This document shows positions 38,945 through 51,700 of a stretch of 64,000 bases of DNA, in pieces; within the stretch, counting starts at the first letter, position 1; each line of letters begins with the position of its first letter. A program made the translations under genes and the position numbers. Location of the stretch: assembly GCA_949130485.1 (NCBI GenBank), contig OX422190.1, forward strand, positions 6,740,361-6,804,360, given 5' to 3'. The notes beneath the pieces were generated by a model. It was not told the origin of the DNA. It saw nothing but the letters and a program-made list of their open reading frames with translations, and did no database searches. This DNA comes from Agelas oroides (lineage: Eukaryota; Porifera; Demospongiae; Agelasida; Agelasidae).

Positions 38945-41900
38945 ATGATTGAAACTTCCTATGAGGCAGCAATCACGAGAAAAGAAGACCAGTACCACGA
39001 CCTGATTGATGAAACGCGGAAGGCAGGATACACATCCACTCTGATCACGGTAGAGGTGGGATCAAGAGGCCTTCCAAACATGTCTGGGTTCCAGAGACTC
39101 CGTGACATCCTCAAACTACGCCACCCAGAATTCTGCAAACTGCTACTGGACACATCACAGCAAGCCAAGCAGACTGTTAGCTCCACCAGTGTAAGGATCT
39201 TCTGATCATCATTCCACCACACAATGTCTGGTCTGAGGTCTGTAGCTGCAATGTGGGTTGGGAATGAATAGCCATCGGACAGATCCACAGTCATGGAGGT
39301 GGAGGAAGGCAGATGATCTTGGATAATGTTGGCCATTGCCTGTAGAACCTGATTGTGTCCATCATCATATTGTCGGAGATCTAGTGCGTCCTTGCAATTG
39401 TTCAGGACATGAATCAGGTTCTGATCAGGCTGGTGGCAGAGTGGAAGAACGAGGTGGAGATTGGCATTGTGGGGGAGAACATCATGAGTCGCATTGAGGA
39501 CAAACTTGAACACATGTTGTGGGAGGGACTGGATGGATTTAGCCCAGGTAGATGCTGCTTCAGGTGTGGAAATCCTCATCATCTGACCCTGTCGTGGCAG
39601 GCCTTTGAGGTTCTCTAGTCGGCTTTCATCCTCATCCATCTTCACTTTCCTCATGGATGCAATTCGAAGAGCCCTCCTTGTCTGAGATGGGTCGTCCTTC
39701 ATCACTTCTTGCACCACCATTGCTGGACGGAACTTCTTCCTCTTGCTTGCCATCTCCAACTTGAGGTTCTCTTCTGCAATGAATCTCACCGTAGGGTCAG
39801 CAGATGTGAGCAGTTGGCACTGTCTTGACACTTGGAGGCACTGGTAGAGTGAAGAGGGAGAAGGCAGGTTTAGGCCCCCATCACGTTGGGGAAGGTAGTG
39901 TTGGCTGACTTGGCCAGACCCACCCACTTCTTCAGGAACCTTGTCGTCATTGAATCCAGCTCTCTCTCTATCCAAGTTAGTGGGAACTCGTAGATTGTTA
40001 GGAGCCAGTTCAGCCTTGGACAAATACCCAGCTTGAACAGCTTAAGCTTCTGGTGGCGAGTCACAAGACATCCATCAACCACCTGGAGAAGGTGCTTCAA
40101 CCTTGTCTTCAGTTCTTGCTTTGCAGCAAATGCATCACTTGGCACTTTGACCTTCATCCCCAGGAAGTTGATGGATTTGGTTCCAATGAATGGGATTGGC
40201 TGGCCGTCAAGTACAAGCTGTGGGTCCACAACCCTGCCAGAAGAGCCCCCCGATGGCGAGGCAGTGGCACTTTGGCACCTTAGCTCTCATGCCGGACCAG
40301 AGCAGCCACTGGTTGGTAGTGTTGAGGAGATACTGGCATGAAGCTGGGCTGTTTGCGACAAGACATGTATCATCCGCATATTGTAGGAGGTTGATCTGGT
40401 GGTTTGGCTTGAGGGTGTACGCAAGGTTGGTATGTTGCTTCAGTGTGTCAACGAGCGTGTTGATAACGGTGTTAAATATCACCACTGAGAAAGGATCCCC
40501 TTGGTATACCTCAGTCTGGAGGGGAATGGCAGGAGGTAAGCACTCGGCAGTGATAACACTGGCAGATAGATCCTTATAGAAGGCTTGGACCATCAATCGA
40601 AGTTCTGTTGGTGCATGATACTGATTGAAGGAGAAGTCAATGAGTGAGTGATGGACACTGCCGTATGCATTGGCAAGGTCCAACCAGCACACTGTTAGAG
40701 ACTTGCTCCGACCTAGCATCTTGGATGATGGAGGCCATCTTGGACTGGTGTTCTAGGCATCCAGGTGTGGCGGTCATAAAGGGCTTCTGGACAGATCTGT
40801 CAAGGTACTTGTTGGACAGCATGAACTCGAGCCATCTGTTCTTCAGAATGGTAGTGAACAGCTTGCCAACACAGGAAGTGAGGGCAATCGGGCGAAAGTT
40901 GGAAGGCTCTCTTGGGTCATCAAGTGCTGACGATTTCCCAATCGGCTTGATCCCCGCACGTTTCCAGCTGGTGGGGATGGTTGATGTTGACCAGCAGCAC
41001 TGGAAGAGACTCAGCAAGGCATGGGTGAGAGATGGGCATCTCTTGAAGACCTGGTATGGGATTTGGTCATGCAGAAGATGACCTAGCTCTTTTGATGACT
41101 GTCATGATTTCAGGCATGGAGATTGGAACATCATTGAACTGCACTGGGTGTGGGCATCCATGATGGAGTATGGTACTCATGGGGTGAGGATTGGTAAGTG
41201 CTGGAGAAATACTCATGTGCTTGTTCTCTGCTAAACTGGGGAGGAACTCTGCTTGCCTGATTGTCATCCAAAACTTCACCTGCAAACTTCCATAAGTTTT
41301 TGTGGCATCTTTGTCTCTCCCTCTTAGCCCTATTGCGTTGTGCAGTCTGGCTGGATTGCTTCTTCAGCTTGTTCTGTTGGCGCACAAGCTCAAAGAAGTT
41401 TCTTGCTATGGACCTAATCTCCTCCTGAGGAAATCCCTTTCCCTTGGCCTCTCGAAATTCTTTCTTTGCTCTCTTCTTCAGCTCAGTGACCTTTTGAGAG
41501 CTCTTTCATGCTTCTTATGCTTCTGCTGGCTTATATTCCTGTGTTGTTGCTCTCTGGTACCATACTGCTCAGCAAAATACTTATAGATGCCTCTGGTGAG
41601 AAGATCATTCTTCACTTCTGCTGATGGTGCCTCTACAACATCAGGAACCAGGTTCTCTCTGAAGTAGGTGTCAGCCTTATTCCAGTCCTCACGAGAGGCT
41701 GGGAGCATAAGCGTGGGAGAGGGGGCAACAGAGGATGGAATCTGAGTCGATTGGCTTGGAGGTTATTCTGGGAGTTGAGATACTGGGTCAGTTTCTCTTT
41801 CATTCTCAAGGCAGTTTGAGGTTTGAAATAAGCCTGTAGGGGAACAGGGCCTTGGGTTGTCTGGCGCACTACAGTTTCAAAGTTGATAGCTGGGGGAGAT

Positions 41901-42151
41901 ATAGTCCTGCGGAAGGTACTGTTCTTCAGGTGTGTGTCCAACCGAAGGAAGGCTTTCTGGCATTTTGGGCAAATCTCTTTCTTCTTTCTGGTCTTCTTCT
42001 GCAAAGTCTTCTGGGAGAGGTACTGGGAGTAATCCCTCCCCTGCCTGTCCTTGCAGTGCTGGAGATGATTCCCAAGGCCTTGAAAGTACTGGCCACAGAA
42101 GGGGCATTCCCTCTGAACTCGTGCAACTGTCTGTTCTGTACAGGTAGCCAT
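38945..42151 (-). mobile_element. Decayed non-LTR retrotransposon: zinc fingers, reverse transcriptase, restriction-like endonuclease
   Basis: Read right to left on the minus strand. N-terminal C2H2 fingers (CPFCGQYFQGLGNHLQHC and CPKCQKAFLRLDTH) are followed by a basic linker and a reverse transcriptase with FRPIALTSCVGK, WLDLANAYGSV, YQGDPFSVVIFN and the catalytic YADD. Next is a CCHC-like segment (HVLNNC) and an endonuclease with RPDIVWW and LVELTVC. This order fits the R2/CRE/NeSL-type early-branching elements that have no apurinic endonuclease. At least five frame changes split the coding sequence, so it is dead. The terminal endonuclease part (38945-39168) lies on the plus strand, inverted relative to the rest. 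No intact target duplication or poly(A) end was identified. Confidence 0.85.
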
Positions 42152-42164
42152 TACTCCTAGTCAA

Positions 42165-43419
42165 AGTTTGGACCAGTTATGTAATATTTATCTAATTATG
42201 TAACTGTGTAGGAGGTAACATTTTGTTCACAGCCACTTAATTATCAAACACAGCTGGGCACTTCAACGCCTTGCGCTTGCGTGTTGCAAAGATTCTGAAA
42301 AACCCTGTACCTGTCCACAAGCTGCAATACGCAAATGTGCTGCCTTGTCATGTGGTCATATATTAGATAGATAGATAGATAGATAAATTTTTATTTTGTA
42401 CAGGAAATGCCTCTTCAGCAATTGAGCTGGTCTTCCAGAGGGTCCTGTTGCCTCAGGCGTTTAACTTAGGAAGGGAATGGAGATATAGGACAAAGATTAC
42501 CCCACTAAACTCCTTGTTGAGATAGTTATTCATACATTCCACAGCTAACCTCCTTGCTGAGGTGAGATCAGTAATGATAATCACACTTCACTCGGCTAAC
42601 TGGCTCTCTGCTAATTGCAATGAGGTAAGATTACTAATCATATTCATACTCCTTAAACTGAAGTGTTTGCTGGGCTAGCATTTTAATGTTATTCATACTT
42701 GGTTCATGGAGTACAATAACTATACCATGAAAAGCAGTTTCTGTTGTGTTTTTGCATCATTATTGAGTTGGTGCTAATAGGGCCAGGAATTTCTGGGGGC
42801 GATAATTGACCATAAGTGGGTTAATACATGTAGTTTAAGGGAGTTAAACGTAGTAATGCCGGGAGCCGGCTGTGTGTGCTGCGCGGCAGCGCTTGGGCCA
42901 GGCAAGGGGCCCCACCTACCTAGGGCATTAATCCCATGACCAGCCGGATATACCTATGGAAAGTCCATCTGGTAACGTTGGGCTCGATTCTGGGGCTTTT
43001 CTACTTACGACGGAGTTATTTGAACGTGCCAATCAAATTGTAGCATGTCCAATTACTGGGGTGGCCCACCGGCGCACTAATGTTTGTGCGGATGCTAATG
43101 GTGATAATTGAAGCCATGTAGAGGTGAGAACGTCCATATATGGCCAGCACCGGCCGCGTTCAAACCCTGCTGATGTGTGCAAAAGCCCAAGAAAGGCGCG
43201 CAATGTTACCAGACGGATTTTCCGTAGGTTATATCCGGCTGGGCACGAGACTAATAGGGCATGCGCAGAGTGGCACGAATGAGCACATACTCGACGGAAG
43301 TGACCAGAACAGTCGTGACTGTTGTTTGCCAGTGTCGCCTGGCTGTCTACCCTCCATCCTCCCCCTCAACCACTCTGCACGGGGTTAACTTCTCCATCTA
43401 GCCAGATGTGATGGCTGGG
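42165..43419. other. Spacer of unit 3
   Basis: 42300-42840 is the paralogue of 21970-22340, with a GATA run at 42363-42384. The rest (42840-43400) is unique in this window and more GC-rich. No gene seen. Confidence 0.5.
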
Positions 43420-43692
43420 TAGCCTCGTTCCCAGGCTCTCCCCGCTAAGGAGGGGGAGAGCCTGGTACATTTTATCACGTGCGTGACGTCAAGGGTAGAC
43501 GCGAGGTAGACACGACTGGGAATCGCTAAGTTGACCCAACTCCATGAGGTTACGTCATCTATTGAATATCCATTAGTAACCCGTCGCGTGCACTTATGGA
43601 GACTGTATACCGAGCCAACGAAGACAGAGGTGTTCACCACACTTATAAACCAGAGGGAAAAAAAGTACACTTATTGCATTCCCTGGCCCCAG

Positions 43693-43727
43693 CCCTAACC
43701 CTAACCCTAACCCTAACCCTAGCCCTT
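43693..43727. repeat. Interstitial telomere-like (CCCTAA)n
   Basis: Four perfect CCCTAA units followed by degenerate CCCTAG-CCCTTAA, inside a transposon rather than at a chromosome end. Confidence 0.85.
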
Positions 43728-43785
43728 AACCATTTAGCCAACAAGCCACAACAGACAACCAGCGCACTAAGTACCGCTTTCTGCA

Positions 43786-43862
43786 GCATGCAGTTGAGCG
43801 CATGCAGTTGTGCGCATGCAGTTGAGCGCATGCAGTTGTGCGCATGCAGTTGTGCGCATGCG
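43786..43862. repeat. 14-bp tandem repeat GCATGCAGTTGTGC
   Basis: Five copies alternating GCATGCAGTTGAGC and GCATGCAGTTGTGC. Lies within the 43519-43918 insert. Confidence 0.9.
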
Positions 43863-44759
43863 TAAGGAGCCAGTGCAAATTAACCTTTGAACCTCTGACG
43901 TCACCACATGGAACTTAGGACTTAATTGCGCGTGGGCACGCATGGAATCCCGCCCACGTCGTTTGGAGCTCGTGATCGAGGCAAGTACACGCGAAGCTAC
44001 GATGGCACAAAAACCACAGGCTACAGCAGCTGTAAATCGCAAGGTAGACCGGTGTAGTAGATTCTCAGAGTGTCGGACATGGTACCTGACGGGCTGAATG
44101 GCAAGAAATTTCGTGATTTGTTGTGTGTTGTAAACTAGCGTCGTTGTTGTTCAAGTTGTCGCCGGCACTGACTCAAGAAATCAACTAGTTCTACGTGGAC
44201 AACTATATATCGCTGACTGCAAAGACGAAGGTAACACACTAAAGCCATATTTACCTGAAGACTGTAGTAGTCTTGCTAACGCTTGTGTGTGAACGTGCGT
44301 AGGCGCCCAGCTTAGTCCACCCCCGCGTAATTAAGTCGTGTCTACCCTTGACGTCACGCACGTGATAAAATATACCAGGCTCTCCCCCAACTTAGCGGGG
44401 AGAGCCTGGGAACGAGGCTAATGGCTGGGCTGGCACTCGGATCCCAGGCGGGCGTCCTCGGTCGGGATTTCCCCCAAAAAACACACGCCAAGGGTCATAG
44501 TCACGTGACTGATGCAGCTGCATGCATGCTACACTATACTGCCCAGGCGCCCAGCGATATGCAGAGTTAAAGCTGCGTATATTTGAAAGTCTGGCTTCAC
44601 TGTCACTTTCATGACAGCACAGTTGTTCGCACCTACTTAGACTAATAAGTTACCTACTCACTTGTTGACAGTGCAGCATCAACTCAATATGCGAGAGCGA
44701 CTGGACTCTCTCCCATTTTCGCGTGAAATTCTGGCTCCGCGAGACTAACTTAAACTTGT

Positions 44760-44842
44760 TAGCCTCGTTCCCAGGCCCCGCCCAGCTTTCTGTCGACTGT
44801 AAGCGACGGACTGAAGCTGGGTGGGGCCTGAGAACGAGACTA
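44760..44842. mobile_element. TAGCCTCG-family MITE, 83 bp
   Basis: Ends TAGCCTCGTTCCCAGGCCCC and GGCCTGAGAACGAGACTA. Flanks TAAACTTGT and TGAACATGT match at 7 of 9 positions. Confidence 0.75.
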
Positions 44843-44992
44843 TGAACATGTTTACACATGTTGCTGTAATAAGCTTATTTAATATTCTGCAGGACGAGCC
44901 GTTCCCAGGCCCGAGCGAGTACTTAATGGGAAGTGTACAGCCATAGAGGCAATGCGGTCTTCTATTCTTTTGAGAATCTGGCTCCGCAAGAC

Positions 44993-45384
44993 CAGTGGCG
45001 TAGCCAGGCTGGGGCACACTGCGGGGCACGTGCCCTAGCAACTAGAGGCTGTGCCCCACCAGTGCAGGTAAGCATGCGAATTATCGGCGCTGATACCGAC
45101 GTTGTCGATCGCGAATCGGGCGCTAGACAGTCTTGAAATCGAACGGCGCATTATGTATATCAACAGAATTGCAAGTCTCAAACGCTCACTGTATGCGATT
45201 GACATACACTGCACTACAATATGGCCTCGGAACCGACCTGGGAGGCTGTAAAATTCCAAGAATTTTTTGGGAGAGCATGCCCCAGACCCCCCCTAACTGC
45301 TTCCGCACTTCGCGCAAGATTTGGTACAAACGTAGTGTGCCCAGGCTGTGCCCTATCATCGGCGATATTCTGGCTACGCCACTG
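44993..45384. mobile_element. hAT-like MITE, 392 bp, 8-bp duplication
   Basis: Ends CAGTGGCGTAGCCAGGCT and TGGCTACGCCACTG. Perfect CGCAAGAC on both sides (44985-44992 and 45385-45392). Unit 1 (CTCCGCAAGACAAATTCC near 3065) shows the uninterrupted empty site. Confidence 0.95.
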
Positions 45385-45516
45385 CGCAAGACAAATTCCA
45401 CAAAGGGACACAGCCGAACAGCCGACGTGTCAACATCAAAAAGCTAGCTATGAATATTTGCCGCGTAAACGAGTTATAAAATAATTTAGACGTGATTGTT
45501 TTAGGTGCCGTATAGT

Positions 45517-45604
45517 TAGCCTCGTTCCCAGGCCCCGCCCAGCTTTCCGTCGCTTGCAGTATGGCAAGCGACGGAAAGCTGGGCGGGGCCTGGGAACGAG
45601 GCTA
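45517..45604. mobile_element. TAGCCTCG-family MITE, 88 bp
   Basis: A near-perfect palindrome with ends TAGCCTCGTTCCCAGGCCCC. Perfect 9-bp CCGTATAGT at 45508-45516 and 45605-45613. It lies about 170 bp upstream of exon 1 of receptor copy 3. Confidence 0.93.
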
Positions 45605-45776
45605 CCGTATAGTATCTACGGGGCTCTGCACATCCGGTAGCCTCTATGTCGTCCCGGCGTGTGCACACTGTATATACACTGGGTTTCATAATGTTCACAT
45701 ACAGAAGAGCCTGGAGACGACCCGAGCGTGCTACAAGCTAAATGTGCGTAGGGTTCTAGTCTGTCTGAGAGACATC

Positions 45777-48700
45777 ATGTCACAGAGTGAAGACGTTTGC
45801 GTGGAGCTGACTGCATTTCAGCAGCTGAATGGACCGGAGGACCCCCAGTCGTTGTCTACAGCATCTAGCAATGGAGCAGGAGCAGTGACACCAGGAAATG
45901 GAGAGTGTGACTTTAGGCACCCTGCTGGTGTGTTGGAGAGGGCAAAAACATATTTGTACAACAACTGGCAGCATCTGGAGCTTTTGCTACTCGCGGTGGT
46001 CATTGTGGTTGTGTTGATGCTACTGCTTCTGCCCACTATATTCTACCACTTGCCACTACCACCGGTAAGTACGTTACACATACATCGTTGAAAAAATTTG
46101 CATACTGCAAATGATAGAAATTTATGGGGAACCAGATGAGTTCATATGTAATTGAACAGGCCAGGAAGTTATTTAGGCCCATGTAGCTACACCTCTTCAA
46201 GGTACTCTGGACTTCTTTTAGTAGTGTGCACAGACAATTTCACAGCTGTGAGAACCAGACTAAGTAGTATAAATTGAATTTGCCCCCACTGACTTGGCCT
46301 ATAATGTGCTTACAAAACTGCTCTGGATGAGTAAAACTAGCATTTTTGTGCAACTCGTGCAATTTTCAGGACCGGTTTATGACACTACCGGTATAAGAGT
46401 GTTGTGTGCCGTTAGGACTCGACTTCGAAGCCGCTGGTGGTTCCGTTGTACGTTACTGTTTGTCCAATTATTTGCTTCGAGGGCATCGAGTCGCTGTAAA
46501 CACGACATGGTCGCTCTTTCGTGGTTCAATGCGGAAACACCCGAAAGAGTGCCCACCCCCCTCTTTGGCAGACTTGTAAGGTGCTCCGCCCATGGGCCCT
46601 TTTTCGCGAGACTACGGTATATATACTTCAAGGCCTTTTGTTAGATGTTAGCCTCATATATCCAGGCGCAGTGACCGCACCTGCTATAGACCCTTTATAC
46701 AAAAGTAAACTAGTAACATTACTAAACTAAACATGGGATGCTCTTAAAAGTTCAGAGTAGCCTAATAGTTAAATGTGCATGTAGTTAAATGTGCATGTAG
46801 ATATCATTACCAATTCGATCTCTGTGAGCAGGTATATTGTATGCATCTGTAAATACAAGTCACATGACACTGACCAATTGGGCATGTGTAAAACGTCCAT
46901 GGACTCTGGACTTGGATAATGGTTATGGACTGGACTAATAGACTATATTGACTGGACGTTGGAATGGAAGTACCTTAAGTGGTAACCACACTCCAACAGG
47001 TTTAATTAAAAGTGAAAAGATTAATGTGGTGCTGACACTTCAGTGAGCTGACCGCATCATGTCATTAACCCATCCTCACCATTGGTCCATAAGTGCTGCA
47101 GGACTTCAAACTTTGTGTTTTTTTTTCCTGTGTGTATTGCTAGTGTGTGCATGCCTTTAGTTTCACTACTGCCATTGTATTATGTTTGTGGCCAGGGTTT
47201 TTCCTGGAAGTCTGTATAGTAAGATTTCTTGAATACTTTGAGTTGTGCTACATCTGTGAACTACATGTACATAGTGGCAATGCTTAATGTTTTGTTGTAT
47301 AGAAGCAGGACAAATATTCTGTGGGTTGGTTGCCCTATGACAGATTTACAAATCATGGAAAGTTGAGTCCGAAGACCAATCCATTTATCACTACACTTGC
47401 CCTTACCAACCACGTCACTGGCCAGTGCAAATAAAACTTAGCAGATTGCTGACCATGGAGTATGAATCAATGTGGCTGTCACATGTTAACAGTTGACTAC
47501 ATTTGAGTCCCAGAAAATTCTAAACACATCTCATCTGCTTCATGTGTACTTCTCAGTTGTGTAGAAAGTTGTGTACTTAGCACCTACTTTGGAAAATCAG
47601 TGAGCTATAAACTTATTGATATTCATTGCCAAAATTGTATTCCACACATCAGTATTACACCGCTATATAGAATTTTCATGTGTGACTAGTGTGATGCGAC
47701 CATGTGTGCTCACACTCCTACACCCAGCGGGAATTGCTAGAACACAATAACAAGCTTTGTCACAGCATGTATCACCTTGTGTGCTCAGCACCTACATTGG
47801 AAGATCAGTGAGCTATAAACTTATTGATATTCATTGCCAAAATTGTATTCCACACATCAGTATTACACCGCTATATAGAATATTCATGTGTGACTAGTGT
47901 GATGCGACCATGTGTGCTCACACTCCTACACCCAGCGGGAATTGCTAGAACACAATAACAAGCTTTGTCACAGCATGTATCACCTTGTGTGCTCAGCACC
48001 TACATTGGAAGATCAGTGAGCTATAAACTTATTGATATTCATTGCCAAAATTGTATTCCACACATCAGTATTACACCGCTATATAGAATATTCATGTGTG
48101 ACTAGTGTGATGCGACCATGTGTGTTCACACTCCTACACCCAGCGGGAATTGCTAGAACAAGCTTTGTGCTTTGTTATACAGCATGTATCCAGTGAGGTA
48201 GCTTTGTAACTGCTAGCTAGTAGAACACTAGGCAAACCGCGGCCTGTTGGCGACCTCAACATCATCCTAAAGCTAGTGTTGAAAAGCAGCATGAGTTGGC
48301 TGTAGTAAGTTTGGTGTAATATTAATTTGCCCTATGTGCATTTCTACTTACAGCATGGGTATGAAGTTTTTCCCAAGCTTGATTTTGCTTCTTTGGAGAT
48401 TGAGCCAGGCGAAAAGCCCTTCATCAATTTATTATGACCTCTGTTCATATACCATTGGGTAGCAAGTTAGTAGCCTGGACACTGTGACTATTCATTGTCT
48501 TGTTCAAAAGTGTTTGGCTAGCTGAAAGGTCTGACTATCAGTGTGCAAAAAGCATGCTGGTGTACTTTTGTGTCTTGTGGGTGTTTCTGTGTTTATTTAG
48601 TTCCACATACTTGAGATAGCTCTCTATCTATAGAAGTTAATCTAGTATGAATTGAATGCCAGTGCCGTACCTAGCATAGGGGCAGGGGGGGCAACTGCAC

Positions 48701-51700
48701 CCCTCCCCCCTTCCCTTCCCCGACAGAGAACTTGAGTTAATTAATTCCGCACTTATTGACTGTGCTTACCGATGGCTGTGTTACTGTTCACTAGTCTCAC
48801 AAGCAGGACCCACCACACCCAGCGTGGAACGCTTTGAGTATATGTGCCCCGTGCGCTATACTGAAAGCGATCTGCGTGCTGTGGTTGATTGGGTCTAAGC
48901 TAGCTGGACTGTTGAGAGCCTAGTGGTGACTATGCAGTGGCTTTCAAATCCTAATGCGTACTATCACATGACCAGTCAGCTATGTGTGCATGTGTTGACT
49001 TGTGCATGCGTACCAGTACTATGGTATAGGCATAGATAATAGATCTATAGTATAGACCCTAGCCAATGGAGATGGTTTCCAGTGTTCCAGTAGCTCAGCA
49101 AGCAATGATGCTTATGATGATGAGCCTCTCAAGAAGCTGTGTGCTTCTCTGTATGCCTCAGAATGCACCAGAATGTGCCTAAAATTACCAAAATTTCCTG
49201 GGAGAGCATGCCCCCAGACCCCCTAGAGTGAATGACTGCAGGGTGGCAATGTTCTCTACTTCAGCTAATGACATTGCCCCCCCCCCCCTCCCCCCCCCCC
49301 CCAAGATGGAAAAAGTTATGTACGGCCTGAATGCCCACTCATTGATTTCTTTCTTTTTTTTTTGTTTATTGTAACGTTTGTTTTGTAGCTGCTGTTTATA
49401 ACCTTTGGTGTATGTATGGTTTTCAATCACAGGGGAATGTTGCTTCAGTAAATCGGAGCAATAACGCTACTGGAACATCTAGTGCCCCCTTTCCTGGTAT
49501 GTGCTCCAACCGGGTTGCTCGAACAGATTTAATGTGTTCATCTAATGTAGTCTACACTCAAGATGCTTGCCAAGATTATCTGCTGACACTTCAAGGATGT
49601 CTACCCAATAGGCAGGGCAACAGGGATGTCTATGTTTCAGTTACTGACCAAGTGGAAACTGAGGGACAAGTAAACCTACTTCTGAATAGTTTGAGAAATT
49701 TCATCAGACCGAGCTGTGAGTGTCGAGCTGCTGTTGAGCCATTCTTATGTTTGTACTTGTTTGGGTTATGTGACAGCAGTGGAGTGGCCTATGAGCCTTA
49801 TTTCGAGGAGTGTGTGTTCATTAGCACAGATGTATGTGCATCTGAGTGGGCTCGAGCAAACAACCTCCTCATCCAGGTTGGACGGTCACCTCTGCCAGAG
49901 TGTGCATCCTTCCCAAGTACTGCCACAGATATCAGTGGTAAGCATGCAGTTAGCCAGAGACTGTTTAGGCCTCTTTAGTTTATGGTAGTCTGAATCTCGA
50001 ACAACCGATCTCTTGGTCAAAGATTGTGCAGGTACGTTATACGAGGGTATTCGCAAATTAATAGTCTGAACAATCTTTGAGTGCACACAATTTCATCATA
50101 ACTATATGCAAGGACCTTCTTCAGGCATACATTGCTAGACACTCTGCACAAAACAGACGATGAAGTTGTGTGATTGTTCTGACTATTCGTTTGTGAATAC
50201 CCTTGTATAGTATTTACGCCTGCTACTCATCACTTACACATATATATTAATACACATACATGTACCTACATTATAAGGATGATTTTTCATCTTTGGAACT
50301 TGTAGGAAGTGGCAGTGGCAGGCAAAATGAGACCAATGTTCAACCCCTACCAACAGCTAGTGTGCCTGAGCAGGTCAATTGCAGCACACTTCAGTGTCAG
50401 GAAGGCTTCTCCTGTAGTTCTGAGAGAAATGCTTCAATCTGCCTTCCTGTGTGTGGAAGTTGGGAACAGTACCCTCGTAGCACTGTGGTGGCCGTTGATG
50501 TGGTTGTCATTCTCTCTGCGGTGATTGGCTTTGTTTCCTCCATAGCAGTGCTTGTCATTTCATGCATACGATGGAATCGCATGTAAGTGCACCAGTATTT
50601 GGCACTGATTCCCAGTTCATATTAAAAGAGGTAAACAGTGCATGTGGTGAGGAGTCAGTCAACTGCAGAAAATTTAGCAAATGGTGCATGCATGAATGTG
50701 TGTGGAGGGTAATAACATGTTCTGTGAACCCAAAGGAATACTGTATTCACTCACCTGTGCTTTTTAAAAATGGTTTTAGTACTGTAAAATATAGTCAAAA
50801 CAACCAGACAGTTAACTGAATTTTACTGTGCCTTTGCTTTTGACTTCACAATACAAAGAGCATACAATGTAATATGAGTTAGCAAGGTTAAGTGTAGTGT
50901 AACTGCTTAGAATGGGAATCATTGTAGTGTAAGTGATGTGTTATAGGCACTGCAGTGAGTTATACTTGAAAGAACAAGCAGTCAACCTACATGTACATAT
51001 ACTCCAGCATACACTTGCTGCATCAGTGGCTTGCAGCCCTAGCTAGTGAGGTGCTGGGGCAGTGTGGTAGTTTTATGTTCACAGGTGTCGTAGTTCACTT
51101 TGTTTTCAGTGGGCAGTCGTTGTGTATAGATCTTATAGACCTCCATTTATCTCACCCTTTTCGACTGCAAACTGATGACCAATTGTGCTGCTAGCTATGT
51201 ACCTGTTACTAATGCTGTACATATGTTGGTAGCTGCTACTACATATACTGGTTATGCAGGACATTATTTATTGTCCACAACCAACAAAGGTACTTTTCTG
51301 TTAATCACTAAGTGTGATACTTAAATAACACTAATACTACGATGTTACGTGGCATTGTGATATTTCTACTACAGGTTCACTTTCCCTACAGTGTTTGTGG
51401 TGTACAAGACAATCACTCTGATGGTAGTAGGTAAGAGTTTACTGCATGGCTAATTATTAGCCAAAATCTTTTTCCAGAATTTGTGTCAAAAAATGTGAAA
51501 TAGTAATTGCTAAATTTTATAGTACCCCCATCAATCACAATTTTGGTTATGTGCTACATAGTTGAGTTGATGACTATATTACCGTTCCATAACCAGACTG
51601 TAATCTGATCGTTTGAAACGTTGCCATTAAAATTTCTGTTCAATTGTGTGTTAGTCCAGTTAGTCTCATTAGATTAGGTTACATGCTGTCCAGCAGATGG

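Larger units (their letters stand above)
43420..44420. mobile_element. TAGCCTCG-family element, 1001 bp
   Basis: Inverted ends of about 95 bp (TAGCCTCGTTCCCAGGCTCT). Perfect 9-bp duplications ATGGCTGGG at 43411-43419 and 44421-44429. The interior 43918-44300 matches the interior of 34867-35427. An extra 400 bp (43519-43918) is inserted, carrying a telomere-like run and 14-bp repeats. Confidence 0.92.
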
